A stretch of 64,000 nt of DNA from Patulibacter defluvii (lineage in GTDB: Bacteria > Actinomycetota > Thermoleophilia > Solirubrobacterales > Solirubrobacteraceae): contig NZ_JAWZSQ010000002.1 of NCBI RefSeq assembly GCF_034096925.1, positions 248,001-312,000 of the forward strand, written 5' to 3'. Position numbers and translations under genes: made by a program. Position 1 is the stretch's first letter. Every line of letters begins with the position of its first letter. Positions 9,019-16,512 of the stretch are shown one piece after another. Under the pieces are notes generated by a model. The model made no database searches and was not told where the DNA came from. It saw only the letters and a program-made list of their open reading frames with translations.

Positions 9019-9984
9019 ATGTCCGACCAGAACACCCCCTCGACGATGTGGAGCAGCCTGCTGCACGCCGGCCTCTCCGGCTCGTTCATGGGCTTCCCGC
9101 ACGTGCCGGCCGAGACCGAGGCGCTGCGCGCGGCGGGGGCCGGCGCGGCGATCTACGGGATGCCGTGGGACGCGACCAACATCAGCCGCACCGGCGCCAA
9201 CTACGGCCCGCGCGGGATCCGCGAGATCTCCTGCCAGTACACGCCGTTCCTGGCCCAGTACGAGTTCGACGTGGCCGCGGCGCTGAAGCCGGTCGACTGC
9301 GGCGACACCACGATCGCGCTGGCGAACCCGGAGCGGACCTTCGCCAACGCCGCCCACGACATCGGCCAGATCCTGGCCGCGGGCACGCTGCCGGTGACCT
9401 TCGGCGGCGACCACTCGATCACGATCCCGGCGGTGCGGGCGGTTCGCGAGCACGTCGCCGATCCGGGCCTGGTCCTGATCGACGCCCACCTCGACACCGC
9501 GCCGGACGTCGGCGGCGAGCTGCTGAACCACTGCTGCCCGGTCTCGCGCGCGGTCGACGCCGGGTTCGATCCGGCCAAGATCATCCTGATCGGGATCGGC
9601 GGCTGGATGAACCCCCCGGCCGAGCTGGACTTCTGCAAGCAGCACGGGATCACGATCGTCTGGATCGAGGACCTGTGGGAGCGGGGGACGGCCGACGTCG
9701 TCGCCCAGGCCCGCGAGGTCGCCGGCGCCGGCGACGGCATCTACCTGTCGTTCGACGTCGACTCGCTCGACGCCGCGCACGCGCCCGGCACCTGCTGCCC
9801 GACGCCCGGCGGCCTGACCTCGCGCGAGGCGATCGAGCTGGTCCGCGGGATCTCGTCCGGCGGCCTGGTCGGCGTCGACGTGGTCGAGACCGCCCCGAGC
9901 CTGGACGGCACCCCGAGCACCTCGCTGATCGCTGGCCGGGTGGCGCTGGAGGCGATGGCCTTCCACGCTGGGTGCGGGCGATGA
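9019..9984 (+). CDS. ureohydrolase (agmatinase/guanidinobutyrase family), unusual substrate loop
   Basis: A 321-residue protein; ATG 9019 is chosen over GTG 9013 because AGAAGG sits just before it. The family hydrolyses guanidino groups to urea plus an amine with two Mn2+. Metal ligands are present: H132 (FGGDHSIT), D155, H157, D159 (DAHLDTAPD), D246 and D248 (SFDVDSLDAAHAPG). Two positions depart from agmatinase. The substrate-binding HGTxF stretch reads NHCCPV, and the usual DPxxAPG reads DAAHAPG. So a guanidino substrate other than agmatine is likely. It is the third gene of the LacI-controlled operon, followed with a four-base overlap by a nitrilase fusion that could act on a resulting amide. 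Confidence 0.88.
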   Translation: MSDQNTPSTMWSSLLHAGLSGSFMGFPHVPAETEALRAAGAGAAIYGMPWDATNISRTGANYGPRGIREISCQYTPFLAQYEFDVAAALKPVDCGDTTIALANPERTFANAAHDIGQILAAGTLPVTFGGDHSITIPAVRAVREHVADPGLVLIDAHLDTAPDVGGELLNHCCPVSRAVDAGFDPAKIILIGIGGWMNPPAELDFCKQHGITIVWIEDLWERGTADVVAQAREVAGAGDGIYLSFDVDSLDAAHAPGTCCPTPGGLTSREAIELVRGISSGGLVGVDVVETAPSLDGTPSTSLIAGRVALEAMAFHAGCGR

Positions 9985-11258
9985 CCGTCCTGCGGGTGGC
10001 GCTGGGCCAGCTGGCCCCGACCCCGGGCGACGTGGCGGCCAACGCGGCCGTGATCGCCCGGATCGTCGCCGACCACCCGCAGGCGGACCTGGTCGTGCTG
10101 CCGGAGCTGTTCCTCCACGGCTACGACCCGGAGGGCGTGGCCGCGACGGCGACGACGGTCGACGAGCTGGCGGCGATCGTGGGACCGATCGCGGCCGGCT
10201 CGTCGACGGCGATCGTGCTCGGGTTCGCCGAGCGGCGGCCCGACGGCCGGGTCGCCAACGCGGTCGCGACGGTCGGTCCCGACGGGACGGTGGTCGGGAC
10301 GTACCGCAAGACCCACCTCTTCGGCGACCGCGAGCGGGCCGCGTTCGCGCTCGGCGAGGAGCTGACGGTGACGCCGATCGGCGGCGTCGCCTGCGGGCTC
10401 TTGAACTGCTTCGACATCGAGTTCCCGGAGCCGGCGCGGGCGCTGGCCCAGGCCGGGGCGGGCCTGCTGGTGACCGCCTCGGCGAACATGGAGCCGTTCG
10501 CCGAGGTCCACCGGCTGGCGGCGCGCGCGCGGGCGCTCGACAACGGCCTGCCGCACGTCTACGTCAACCGGGTCGGCGAGCAGTCGGGCTACGCGTTCGT
10601 CGGCGGCAGCTGCGTGGTCGACGCCTACGGGACGGTGGTGGTCGACGCCGGTCCGGACGAGGGCGTGACGCTGGCCGAGGTCACCGTCGCGGCGCGGCCG
10701 GCGGGCGAGCAGTCGGACTACCTGGAGCTGCTGCGGCCGGGGCTGCCGGTGCGGGTGGCGGGCGCGGACGCCGGCGCCGTGGCCGGTCCGGACGGCGGCG
10801 CGGTGGTGCGGGCGAGCGGTCCGCGGGCGGCCCGCCACGCGGCGCTGGCGGAGCAGTTCTACGCCGAGTTCTGGAACGCCGGCGACGAGGCGGCGGCCGA
10901 CCGGCTGGTGGCGGAGGACCTGGTCCACGCCCAGTTCCCGGCCGACTGGCCAGGCGGTCGCGAGGGCTTCAAGCGGCTGGTGCGGACCTGGCGCCAGGCG
11001 TTCCCCGACATGACCGAGGAGGTGACCCTGCTGATCGCCGGCGACGATTGGGTCGCGTCCCGCTTCGTCCTCCGCGGCACCCACCGCGGCGACTTCTACG
11101 GGATCCCCGGGACCGGCCGCGCGATCGAGATCGCCGGTGTCGACCTGCTCCGCTTCGCCGACGACCGGATCGCGGAGTGGATCTACCACGAGGACACGCT
11201 CGGGATCTTCCGCCAGCTCGGCCGGACGCCCGAGGACTGGGGCGCGGTGGCGCAGTAG
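9981..11258 (+). CDS. nitrilase-superfamily amidohydrolase fused to SnoaL-like domain
   Basis: A 425-residue two-domain protein. Residues 1-260 are a carbon-nitrogen hydrolase with the complete Glu-Lys-Cys triad: E42 (LPELF), K110 (YRKTHLF), C143 (NCFDIEFPE). After a flexible Ala/Gly linker, residues 285-415 form a SnoaL-like/ester-cyclase fold (EQFYAEFWNAGDEAAADRLVAEDLVHAQFP, then WRQAFPDMTEEV and GDFYGIPGTGRAIEIAGVDLLRFADDRIAEWIYHED). The first domain hydrolyses amides or N-carbamoyl groups. The second is a cone-shaped alpha+beta barrel, often catalytic on small ligands. The frame is continuous, so this is a true fusion. The start overlaps the ureohydrolase stop (ATGA). It ends the operon and converges on the Lrp-type gene. 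Confidence 0.88.
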   Translation: MTVLRVALGQLAPTPGDVAANAAVIARIVADHPQADLVVLPELFLHGYDPEGVAATATTVDELAAIVGPIAAGSSTAIVLGFAERRPDGRVANAVATVGPDGTVVGTYRKTHLFGDRERAAFALGEELTVTPIGGVACGLLNCFDIEFPEPARALAQAGAGLLVTASANMEPFAEVHRLAARARALDNGLPHVYVNRVGEQSGYAFVGGSCVVDAYGTVVVDAGPDEGVTLAEVTVAARPAGEQSDYLELLRPGLPVRVAGADAGAVAGPDGGAVVRASGPRAARHAALAEQFYAEFWNAGDEAAADRLVAEDLVHAQFPADWPGGREGFKRLVRTWRQAFPDMTEEVTLLIAGDDWVASRFVLRGTHRGDFYGIPGTGRAIEIAGVDLLRFADDRIAEWIYHEDTLGIFRQLGRTPEDWGAVAQ

Positions 11259-11265
11259 CGGGCGC

Positions 11266-11823
11266 CTACGGCCGTCCCCCGCCCAGCTGCTCGCGCGGGG
11301 TGGGGTGGGCGATGCTGACGCCGGGTGGGCGCTCGGCGGGCGGCTCGGGGGCCTCCCACTCGTAGCCGAACTTGGCGATCCGGAGGACGTTGAACGACTC
11401 GACCGCGGTCACCCCGTCGAGGTGGCCGAAGGTCGAGATCAGCAGGTCGGCCAGGTGCTCGCTGGAGCCGACGAAGGCCTCGGCCAGCAGGTTCCACGGC
11501 CCGGTGGTGATCGCCAGGTAGCGGACCTCGGGCAGCGCGCGGACCGCGGCGGCGACCTCCTCGACCCGCGACAGCTCGACCCGCAGGCCGATGTAGATGC
11601 AGGTCCGCAGGCCCATCCGGTCGGGATCCACCACCGGCACGACGCGCAGCCCGCGCTCGTCGCCCAGCCGCTGGATCCGCCGCCGGATCGTCTTCTCGCC
11701 GACGCCCAGCCGCCGGGCGATCTCGGAGTTCGCCATCCGCCCGTCCTCGCGCAGGCAGGCGAGGATCGCCCGGTCGGTGGCGTCGAGCTGCTCCTGGGGA
11801 TCGTCGTCGGGCGGGGTGGACAC
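11266..11823 (-). CDS. Lrp/AsnC-family transcriptional regulator
   Basis: A 185-residue feast/famine regulator. The N-terminal helix-turn-helix runs from about residue 13 to 55 (LDATDRAILACLREDGRMANSEIARRLGVGEKTIRRRIQRL). The RAM ligand-binding/oligomerisation domain follows (about 73-150, RTCIYIGLRVELSRVEEVAAAV, FVGSSEHLADLLI, VTAVESFNVLRIAK). The last 30 residues are Pro-rich and probably disordered. The gene starts six bases after the ureohydrolase stop on the same strand, so both are one transcript. It probably senses an amino acid or amine and acts at the palindrome at 12891-12916 between that operon and the divergent nitrilase. Confidence 0.9.
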   Translation of the reverse strand: MSTPPDDDPQEQLDATDRAILACLREDGRMANSEIARRLGVGEKTIRRRIQRLGDERGLRVVPVVDPDRMGLRTCIYIGLRVELSRVEEVAAAVRALPEVRYLAITTGPWNLLAEAFVGSSEHLADLLISTFGHLDGVTAVESFNVLRIAKFGYEWEAPEPPAERPPGVSIAHPTPREQLGGGRP

Positions 11824-11829
11824 GGGGGC

Positions 11830-12801
11830 CTACAGGTGGTGCTTGGCGTGGGCGTAGAGCATCTGGGACAGGACCTCCCAGACCAGCCGGGCGGTCGCGC
11901 CGCTGGGATCGTACGCGGGCGCGACCTCGACGTTGTCGATCGCGGTCAGGCCGCGCTCGCCGATCATCCGCGCCACCTGCAGGATCTCGTGGCTGGTGAA
12001 GCCGCCCGGCTCGGGCCCGGTGGTGCCGGGGGCGAAGCCGGGATCGACGGCGTCGGTGTCGAAGGTGACGTAGACCCCGTCGACGCCGTCCCAGACCCGG
12101 TCGAGCACCTCCTCGAAGGTCTCGACCACGCCCCGCTCGCGGACCACGTGCATCGGGTAGGTCGGGATCCCGCGCTCGCGGACCGCCGTCCACCAGTCGG
12201 GCACGTTGATCGTGCCGCGGACGCCGACCACGGCCATGTTCTCCGGCGCCAGGTTCGGCAGCTCGCTGGCGCGGACCAGGCCGCTGCAGTTGCTCTGCCG
12301 CTCGCCGCCGATCTCGTCGCCGGCGTCGAGGTGGGCGTCGATCTGCAGGTAGCCCATCTTCTTGTCGGGACCGAGGTGCTCGGAGAGCGCGCGGGCGCCG
12401 GGAATGCAGAGCGAGTGGTCGCCGCCGATCGCGATCGGGATCGCCCCCGCCCGCAGCACCTTCAGGATCTCGGCCTGGACCAGCTCGTGGGTGCGGACGA
12501 CGTTGCCGATCGCCAGCGGGACGTCGCCGCAGTCGACCAGCCCGTAGGCGTCGAAGAGGTCGATGTCCCACTCGAACGACCACGGGAAGCACATGTTCGA
12601 GGCGATCCGGACGGCGCGCGGGCCGTTGGCCGAGCCGGGCCGCTCGATCGCGGCGTTGGCGCCGTCGAAGGGGAAGCCGAGGAAGGCCGCGCGGGCGCCG
12701 CTGGCCGCCAGCTGGTCGGTCGGCACGTGGGGCGCCCCGAGGGCCGAGATCACCCCGCTGGTGATGCTGCCGAAGGACTCGTGCGCGGAGGTCTGGGTCA
12801 T
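11830..12801 (-). CDS. second ureohydrolase (agmatinase family), unusual substrate loop
   Basis: A 323-residue paralogue of the enzyme at 9019. Start 12801 has GGGAG upstream. All metal ligands are kept: H129 (IGGDHSLC), D155, H157, D159 (DAHLDAGDEIGG), D248, D250 (TFDTDAVDPGFAPGTTGPEPGG). The HGTxF substrate motif is replaced by NCSGL, so the His is lost here while the first enzyme keeps it. Guanidino hydrolysis to urea is the expected reaction but agmatine is doubtful as the natural substrate. It heads a leftward operon with the Lrp/AsnC gene and is divergent from a nitrilase of N-carbamoylputrescine-amidase type. The two share a 172-bp control region. Confidence 0.88.
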   Translation of the reverse strand: MTQTSAHESFGSITSGVISALGAPHVPTDQLAASGARAAFLGFPFDGANAAIERPGSANGPRAVRIASNMCFPWSFEWDIDLFDAYGLVDCGDVPLAIGNVVRTHELVQAEILKVLRAGAIPIAIGGDHSLCIPGARALSEHLGPDKKMGYLQIDAHLDAGDEIGGERQSNCSGLVRASELPNLAPENMAVVGVRGTINVPDWWTAVRERGIPTYPMHVVRERGVVETFEEVLDRVWDGVDGVYVTFDTDAVDPGFAPGTTGPEPGGFTSHEILQVARMIGERGLTAIDNVEVAPAYDPSGATARLVWEVLSQMLYAHAKHHL

Positions 12802-12890
12802 GGGGGCTCCCGGGTCGTGGTCGTGGCGGCGATCGCTGGCGCCGCCGAGGACGATAGTCGGACATCTTGTCACGATCAAGGCGCAGATTC

Positions 12891-12916
12891 GGCACTGAAT
12901 TGGCGCAATTTGTGCC
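12891..12916. promoter_or_regulatory. Lrp/AsnC-type operator candidate
   Basis: In an AT-richer patch between the divergent ureohydrolase and nitrilase genes, the 13-bp perfect palindrome AATTGGCGCAATT (12898-12910) is nested in outer arms GGCAC (12891-12895) and GTGCC (12912-12916). A partial second copy, GAATTGGGAC, follows at 12918-12927. Repeated AT-rich palindromes suit an Lrp-type octamer, and the nearest regulator gene is of that family. Confidence 0.6.
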
Positions 12917-12936
12917 TGAATTGGGACAGAATCGGC

Positions 12937-12966
12937 TTGCGGAGGGCCGGATCGGCGAGCTACTAT
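12937..12966 (+). promoter_or_regulatory. promoter of the 12974 nitrilase, leaderless
   Basis: TTGCGG (12937-12942), an 18-base spacer and TACTAT (12961-12966) make a good sigma70-type promoter. Only seven bases separate the -10 hexamer from the ATG at 12974, so transcription should start at the start codon itself. The Lrp-type palindrome lies just upstream of the -35. Confidence 0.65.
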
Positions 12967-12973
12967 CGACCCC

Positions 12974-13900
12974 ATGGAGCTGCTCGTCGCCCCCGAGATC
13001 CCGGCGTCCCCGGCCCGCACCCGCCCGCCCGAGCGTCGACCGTTGCGGGTCGGCGCCGTGCAGCTGGCCTGGGACCCCGATCCCGCCGCCCACCGGGCCG
13101 CGCTCGAGCGCGGCATCCGAACCGCGGCCGAGGCCGGGGCGGAGGTCGTCTTCCTGCAGGAGCTGACGCTGTCGCCGTACTTCGCGGTCACGCGCGATCC
13201 GCAGCCGCAGCGGGCCGAGCCGCTGCCCGGCGGCCCGACCAGCGAGTTCGCCACCCGGGTCGCGGCCGAGGTCGGGATCCACGTCCACGCGTCGCTCTAC
13301 GAGCGGGCCGAGGACGGCGGGCTCGGCTTCAACACGGCGATCCTGGCCGCGCCCTCGGGCGAGCTGGTCGGCCGCACGCGCAAGCTCCACATCCCGGTCA
13401 CCGCCGGCTACTACGAGGACCACCACTTCCGGCCCGGTCCGGCCGGCGAGGACGCGCTGCCGGTCTACGGCGTGGGCGAGGCGCGGGTCGGCCTGCCCAC
13501 CTGCTGGGACCAGTGGTTCCCCGAGCTGGCCCGCGGCTACGCGCTGGCCGGAGCCGACCTGGTCGCCTACCCGACGGCGATCGGCAGCGAGCCCGACCAC
13601 CCCGAGTTCGACACCGAGCCGCTGTGGCGGCAGTCGATGATCGGCCACGCGATCGCCAACGGGCTGTTCGTGGTCGCCGTCAACCGGACCGGGGCCGAGG
13701 GCGAGCTGACCTTCTACGGCTCCAGCTTCATCGCCGACCCCTACGGCCGGGTCCTGGTCCGGGCCCCGCGCGACCGGCCGGCGGTGCTGGTGGCCGACCT
13801 CGACCTCGACCAGCGCCGCGACTGGCAGGAGCTGTTCCCCTTCCTCGGCACCCGCCGTCCGGACGCCTACGGATCGCTGGTCGCGCCGGTCGCCGGCTGA
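12974..13900 (+). CDS. nitrilase-superfamily amidase, N-carbamoylputrescine amidase-like
   Basis: A 308-residue carbon-nitrogen hydrolase with the triad E63 (LQELTLSPYF), K137 (RTRKLHIP) and C177. The nucleophile context LPTCWDQWFPELARGYAL is that of AguB, which turns N-carbamoylputrescine into putrescine, CO2 and ammonia. HHFRPG and YGSSFIADPYG also fit the branch. In the standard pathway AguB works after agmatine deiminase; here the neighbours are ureohydrolases, so the substrate is probably a related N-carbamoyl amine or omega-amide. It is transcribed alone, divergent from the second ureohydrolase, with the Lrp-type operator between. No leader is expected upstream of its ATG. Confidence 0.87.
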   Translation: MELLVAPEIPASPARTRPPERRPLRVGAVQLAWDPDPAAHRAALERGIRTAAEAGAEVVFLQELTLSPYFAVTRDPQPQRAEPLPGGPTSEFATRVAAEVGIHVHASLYERAEDGGLGFNTAILAAPSGELVGRTRKLHIPVTAGYYEDHHFRPGPAGEDALPVYGVGEARVGLPTCWDQWFPELARGYALAGADLVAYPTAIGSEPDHPEFDTEPLWRQSMIGHAIANGLFVVAVNRTGAEGELTFYGSSFIADPYGRVLVRAPRDRPAVLVADLDLDQRRDWQELFPFLGTRRPDAYGSLVAPVAG

Positions 13901-13953
13901 GCCTCGATCGCGGTCGTTCGCGGCGCGCCCGGCGAGCGGGTACCTTCCCGCGC

Positions 13954-14826
13954 GTGCTCCCTGCTGCCACCGACCGGATCCTGGCCCTGCCCGACGACGC
14001 GCTGGTGCTCGACGTCGGGGGCTGGGCGGCACCGTTCAACCGCGCCGACTGGGTGATCGACGCGATGCCGTTCGCCACCCGCGGGAAGATGGGCTTCTCC
14101 TACGGCGGCGATCGCGAGCGGTTCGGCGACGACACCTGGGTGGTACGCGACATCTGCGCCCGCGAACCGTGGCCGTTCGAGGACGACCAGTTCGACCTCG
14201 TCATGTGCGTCACCACGCTCGAGGACCTGCGCGACCCGATCTGGGTCCTGCAGGAGATGAACAGGGTGGCGAAGGCGGGCTACCTCGAGGTCCCCTCGAT
14301 CCTCGGCGAGCTGGTCTGGCGGCTGCCGGGGGAGGGGCCCTACGTCGGCAACCGCCACCACCACTGGTTCTGCCGGATCGAGGGCGCCGGGCCGAGCGTT
14401 GAGGGGGTCGCCGACGCCGGGCCCGACGGGGCGTCGATCACCTTTATCCACAAGCAGCACTCGGTCCACAACGACCGGACCGTGCGGGTGACGCCGTCGA
14501 TGGCCCGCGAGCTGGCCGTCCACGAGTACCTGCAGGGCCTCTTCTGGACCGGCGAGCTGGCGACGAGCGAGCAGCTGCTGATCGGCGAGACGCTCCACGA
14601 GGAGCTGCGGGCGACGGTCGCCGCGCGGTTCCCGGCGACCGCGGCCGAGCGGGGGCTGCGGCGGGTCGAGCGGGCGCTCACCGGCCGCGCCGAGCAGGCG
14701 CTGGCGCCGGTCCGGCGGGCGGTCGGCGGCCGCATGCGCCGCGCCCGCGGCGGCCAGATCCCGCCGGTGCCCGAGATGCTCGACCGCCACGTGCGCCCGG
14801 GCCTCGGCCAGCCCCGCGACGACTGA
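13954..14826 (+). CDS. SAM-dependent methyltransferase-like protein
   Basis: 290 residues from a GTG at 13954, which is preceded by TACCTT and seven bases, again suggesting a leaderless mRNA. LVLDVGGWAAPFNRADWVIDAMP has the place of motif I and the acidic end of strand 2. FEDDQFDLVMCVTTLEDLRDPIWVLQEMNRVAKAGYLEVPS is a typical motif IV/post-motif of class I methyltransferases, where the 'DLVMC..LED' resembles 'D.V...VLEH'. Motif I is unusual (DVGGWAAPF instead of DxGxGxG), so SAM binding should be tested. The C-terminal 80 residues are basic and helical. The sequence following it holds two strong stem-loops. Substrate unknown, possibly a glycan or lipid. Confidence 0.75.
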   Translation: MLPAATDRILALPDDALVLDVGGWAAPFNRADWVIDAMPFATRGKMGFSYGGDRERFGDDTWVVRDICAREPWPFEDDQFDLVMCVTTLEDLRDPIWVLQEMNRVAKAGYLEVPSILGELVWRLPGEGPYVGNRHHHWFCRIEGAGPSVEGVADAGPDGASITFIHKQHSVHNDRTVRVTPSMARELAVHEYLQGLFWTGELATSEQLLIGETLHEELRATVAARFPATAAERGLRRVERALTGRAEQALAPVRRAVGGRMRRARGGQIPPVPEMLDRHVRPGLGQPRDD

Positions 14827-14845
14827 TCGCGGGGCGGGGCGGCGG

Positions 14846-14894
14846 GGCGAACGTCGCACGCCACCCACCTTCCCGCTGCCGTGCGACGTTCGCC
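14846..14894. terminator. 49-bp stem-loop with 15-bp perfect stem
   Basis: GGCGAACGTCGCACG (14846-14860) and its exact complement CGTGCGACGTTCGCC (14880-14894) enclose a 19-base loop. It lies 20 bases after the methyltransferase stop and would terminate that gene. No T-run follows. A related second stem-loop lies right behind, which suggests a repeat element rather than a single terminator. This begins the 324-base stretch between the methyltransferase and the MCE cluster; the rest holds the second hairpin, a palindrome and a short ORF. Confidence 0.65.
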
Positions 14895-14910
14895 ACCGAG
14901 GGTGACGGCC

Positions 14911-14952
14911 AACGTCGCACGCCTCGGGCGGCTCCGCCGGGCGTGTGACGTT
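14911..14952. repeat. second copy of the AACGTCGCACG stem-loop
   Basis: AACGTCGCACGCC (14911-14923) pairs with GGCGTGTGACGTT (14940-14952 region) with one G-T wobble. The left arm repeats AACGTCGCACGCC of the first stem-loop (14850-14862) exactly, so these are tandem members of one repeat family. They sit between the methyltransferase and the promoter region of MCE cluster 1. Confidence 0.6.
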
Positions 14953-15010
14953 TCGCCCCCGGCCGGCCGCTGGCGCCGCCGGCCGCCCTTGGCGGACTTG
15001 CACTCGCGAG

Positions 15011-15024
15011 TTACAGATCTGTAA
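15011..15024. promoter_or_regulatory. operator-like palindrome before MCE cluster 1
   Basis: TTACAGATCTGTAA is a perfect 14-bp palindrome in an AT-richer island. TTGCAC (14998-15003) lies just upstream and TAAGTT (15022-15027) 18 bases later could be the -10, so the palindrome fills the spacer and would block RNA polymerase. The owner is not adjacent; a TetR- or GntR-type repressor elsewhere is plausible. Confidence 0.65.
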
Positions 15025-15088
15025 GTTTGTCGCGTCGCCGCTCGATGGGCGCCGGGGCACGGTGCGGGCGCGACGCCAGGAGGGGGAG

Positions 15089-15154
15089 ATGCAGCGCCAG
15101 GCGCAGCGGCCGACGGCCGCCCACGACGAGCAGGCGGGTCGGCCGACCGCGTGA
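15089..15154 (+). CDS. 21-codon leader ORF coupled to MCE cluster 1
   Basis: A short ORF begins with ATG at 15089, directly after the very strong ribosome site AGGAGGGGGAG, and ends with TGA at 15152-15154. The product starts MQRQAQ and ends AGRPTA; it is hydrophilic and shows no known motif. Its stop overlaps the GTG of the first MCE gene (GTGA at 15151-15154), while that GTG has no good ribosome site of its own. The likely role is translational coupling or leader control of the MCE operon. It may not make a stable protein. Confidence 0.5.
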   Translation: MQRQAQRPTAAHDEQAGRPTA

Positions 15155-16512
15155 CCCCTGCACGGATGATCTCGGTCGTCGCCCTGGTCGCGGCGGTCGT
15201 CGTCGCGGCCGTCGTGCTGCTCGGCGGCGGCGGTGGGGCGACCTACCGCGTGGTGCTGCCGAACGCCGGTCAGCTGGTCGACGGCAACGAGGTCCAGATC
15301 GGCGGCCGGCGGGTCGGGCTGGTCTCCGAGATCGGGATCACCGACGACCTCCGGGCCGAGGTCCGCTTCCGGATCGACGACGACGCCGCCCTCCCGCTCC
15401 ACGAGGGCACGACCGCCGCCGTCCGCGCCGTCTCGATGTCGGGCATCGCCAACCGGGTCGTCTCCGTCAGCCCTGGCCCCAACTCCGCTCCCGCGCTCGC
15501 CGACGGCGCCACCCTCGACGCCGACGACGTCACCCCCGCCGTCGACCTCGACCAGCTCTTCGACAGCTTCGACCCCGCCACCCGCCGCGGCTTCCAGCGG
15601 CTCTTCCGCGGCGGCTCACGGACCCTGGCCGGCCGCGAGCGCGACGCCAACCGCTCGCTCCGCTACCTGCCGACGATGCTCCAGAGCAGCGGCCGGCTGT
15701 TCGACGAGCTGGCCCGCGACCAGCAGACGCTCGACCGTTTCCTGGTCAGCGGCGCGCGGGTGGTCGGCGCGCTCGCCGCCGAGCGCGACAGCCTGACCGG
15801 CGCGGTCAGCCACACCCGCGCCACGATGGCGGCGATGGCCGACGAGGGCGCCGCCCTCGAACGGTCGCTCGACCGGCTGCCGGGCAGCCTCGGCCGCGCC
15901 TCGACCACCTTCGCCGACGTCCGCCGCACGCTCGACCGGCTCGACCCGCTGGTCGCCGCCTCGAAGCCGGCCGCCGCCAAGACCCCGCCGCTGCTGCGCG
16001 ATCTGCGCCCGCTGGTCGCTGACCTCGTCCCGACCGTCTCCGGCCTCCGTCGCCTGGCCCGCGACCGCGGCCCCGACGACGACCTGGTCGAGCTGCTGCG
16101 GGCCACGCCGCCGCTGGCCGACGCCGCCACGCCGGCTCTGCGCAACGGCCGCCGCGCGGCCGCCGCCAGCCGCCCGGTCGCCGGCTTCATCCGCCCCTAC
16201 GCGCCCGAGATCGTCGGCTGGGCCCGGACCTTCTCCGGCGCCACCGCCAGCTACGACGCCAACGGCCACGTCGCCCGCACCCAGGGCATCTTCAACGGCA
16301 ACACCGTCACCGACTCGAAGCTGCTCGGCGACAGCCTCCGACGGCTGCTCGGCCTGACCGGCCCGCTGACCGGGCTCTACTCGGACGACAACCGCGCCGT
16401 CCGCCGCTGCCCCGGCGCCAACGCCCAGACCCTGCCCGACCGCTCCAACCCCTTCCGCGACGCCGACGGCACGCTCGACTGCGACCCGAAGGCGGTGCTG
16501 CCCGGATCATGA
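15151..16512 (+). CDS. MCE family protein, cluster 1 position 1
   Basis: 453 residues. One N-terminal membrane anchor (about 6-24, VVALVAAVVVAAVVLLG) is followed by the MCE/MlaD beta-barrel domain (about 32-110: YRVVLPNAGQLVDGNEVQIGGRRVGLVSEI, with SGIANRVVSVSPGPNSAP in the place of the SSVAGR loop of its paralogues). A long alpha-helical region (about 125-340) probably forms the tube through the envelope. The C-terminus has YDANGHVART and two Cys (RRCPGAN, DCDPK) conserved in all three first-position proteins. Such proteins form hetero-hexameric lipid channels. Start GTG overlaps the leader ORF, and the next gene overlaps by four bases. No YrbE permease gene precedes it. Confidence 0.9.
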   Translation: MTPARMISVVALVAAVVVAAVVLLGGGGGATYRVVLPNAGQLVDGNEVQIGGRRVGLVSEIGITDDLRAEVRFRIDDDAALPLHEGTTAAVRAVSMSGIANRVVSVSPGPNSAPALADGATLDADDVTPAVDLDQLFDSFDPATRRGFQRLFRGGSRTLAGRERDANRSLRYLPTMLQSSGRLFDELARDQQTLDRFLVSGARVVGALAAERDSLTGAVSHTRATMAAMADEGAALERSLDRLPGSLGRASTTFADVRRTLDRLDPLVAASKPAAAKTPPLLRDLRPLVADLVPTVSGLRRLARDRGPDDDLVELLRATPPLADAATPALRNGRRAAAASRPVAGFIRPYAPEIVGWARTFSGATASYDANGHVARTQGIFNGNTVTDSKLLGDSLRRLLGLTGPLTGLYSDDNRAVRRCPGANAQTLPDRSNPFRDADGTLDCDPKAVLPGS

